Source: Candidatus Omnitrophota bacterium
GTDB lineage: Bacteria > Omnitrophota > Gorgyraeia > Tantalellales > Tantalellaceae
Assembly: GCA_030617085.1 (NCBI GenBank)
Contig: JAUWWB010000002.1
Coordinates: 1 to 23,612, forward strand
Direction: 5' to 3'
DNA length: 23,612 nucleotides
Position numbers and translations under genes: made by a program. Positions within the stretch are counted from its first letter, which is position 1. Each line of letters starts with the position of its first letter. Under the pieces are notes generated by a model. That model worked only from the letters and a program-made list of their open reading frames with translations. It was not told the origin of the DNA and made no database searches. Positions 22,954 through 23,612 of the stretch are shown in pieces.

Positions 22954-23070
22954 GGTTTTAGGTGTTAGGTGTTAGGTTTTAGGTGTTCGGTTCAATAGCC
23001 GTCACTTTTGCCTGGGTAACCCAGGCAAAAAACCTATAACCTAAAACCTATAACCTAAAACCTAAAACCT
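22954..23070. repeat. Facing heptanucleotide arrays with central palindrome between asd and truA
   Basis: Plus strand: six GGTNTTA-type units (22954-22995), then a perfect 11-base hairpin (TTTTGCCTGGG 23006-23016 with its complement 23020-23030), then five CCTANAA units (23033-23067). Same family as the dapL-folK array. It nearly fills the 125 bases between the asd stop and the truA ATG. Confidence 0.92.
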
Positions 23071-23073
23071 GGG

Positions 23074-23612
23074 TTATTCGCCGACAAGCACTTCAGCTAT
23101 CTGAATCGCGTTGAGGGCGGCGCCTTTTCGGAGGTTGTCGGCTACGACCCACATGTTTATGCCGCTCGCGACAGAACCGTCTTCCCTTATGCGTCCGACG
23201 AAGACGTCGTCCTTGCCCTCGACGTCGATGGGCATCGGGTATTTGCCGCCGGCAGGGTCGTCGATAACGGTGATGCCGCTGAAAGCCTTCAACACATCAA
23301 TGGCCTCCTTACGCGTAAGCTTCTTTTCGGTCTCGACGTTCACGCTTTCCGAGTGGGCGTAATAGACGGGCACCCGCACGCAGGTCGCCGTCACCGGCAA
23401 CTCCGGCGCCTCCATTATTTTGCGGGTCTCGTTGACCATCTTTATTTCTTCTTTGGTATAAAGGTTTTCGCCGAACACGTCTATGTGGGGGATCACGTTA
23501 TACGCGATCTGGTGGGAAAACCTGCTTATCAACTCCTCCGGCACGTTATGTTCGCCTATGCCGTAGTGGGAGGCTCTTTCACTGAGCCGTGTGACCTGGT
23601 TTTCCAGCTCGA
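23074..23612 (-). CDS. asd: Aspartate-semialdehyde dehydrogenase, C-terminal part (partial)
   Basis: The frame is open from the right edge to the TAA at 23074, giving 178 residues; the N-terminal NADP domain and the catalytic cysteine lie outside the window. The enzyme reduces aspartyl phosphate to aspartate semialdehyde, which feeds DapA. Seen: ELENQVTRLSE, then HQIAYNVIPHIDVF, TKEEIKMVNETRKIM, and CVRVPVYYAHSESVNVE, the conserved C-terminal substrate block, ending with MWVVADNLRKGAALNAIQIAE. An internal GTG is not the start because the family sequence continues upstream to the edge. Confidence 0.97.
   Translation of the reverse strand, partial: ELENQVTRLSERASHYGIGEHNVPEELISRFSHQIAYNVIPHIDVFGENLYTKEEIKMVNETRKIMEAPELPVTATCVRVPVYYAHSESVNVETEKKLTRKEAIDVLKAFSGITVIDDPAGGKYPMPIDVEGKDDVFVGRIREDGSVASGINMWVVADNLRKGAALNAIQIAEVLVGE

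Overview
The window is a bacterial chromosomal segment in which every supported gene lies on the minus strand, so it is transcribed from the right end to the left. In that order it reads asd (cut by the right edge), truA, rplM, rpsI, argC, argJ, argB, argD, argF, argG, argH, lysA, dapF, dapA, dapB, dapL, folK, panC, nadA, nadX, a Na/phosphate cotransporter, guaB3 and dnaE (cut by the left edge). I see no mobile-element gene, CRISPR array, tRNA or rRNA. The arg-lys-dap gene order with DapL, an arginine-sensitive type of ArgB, NadX instead of NadB, and GuaB3 suggest a diaminopimelate-containing, environmental, little-cultivated bacterium. A lineage such as Omnitrophota or a deltaproteobacterium-like group is possible, but the sequence alone does not settle the taxonomy.

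Region by region: (1) 22214-23612 holds the end of asd and truA, separated by a heptanucleotide repeat hairpin. (2) 21108-22017 is the rplM-rpsI ribosomal operon, with a candidate promoter and a clear intrinsic terminator at 21033-21067. (3) 20479-21107 is the only gap over 300 bases. It holds that terminator, an inverted-repeat element, a near-consensus sigma70 promoter, a small dyad and a long leader containing an inverted-repeat element. (4) 12523-20478 is a complete argCJBDFGH set (cyclic acetyl route to arginine). (5) 7114-12332 is lysA-dapF-dapA-dapB-dapL, the DapL route to meso-diaminopimelate and lysine. (6) 3806-6998 is folK-panC-nadA-nadX (folate, pantothenate and NAD precursors). 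(7) 1-3588 is a phosphate transporter with its own promoter, then guaB3 (own promoter) followed closely by dnaE.

The pathways are linked by aspartate: Asd, the Dap enzymes, ArgG and NadX act on aspartate or its derivatives, and PanC uses beta-alanine, which many bacteria make from aspartate.

The genes are ordinary; the most unusual feature is between them. Most of the wider gene junctions carry short tandem repeats with a 7-base period (NTAGGTT, TAGTTCG/GAGTTCG, CATCCGT and CAGACGT types; one 10-base type), often arranged as facing inverted arrays and mixed with palindromic interspersed repeats. Several run into the neighbouring gene and supply its TAG stop codon. I found no convincing new multi-gene system; the repeat organisation of the junctions is the best candidate for something undescribed.
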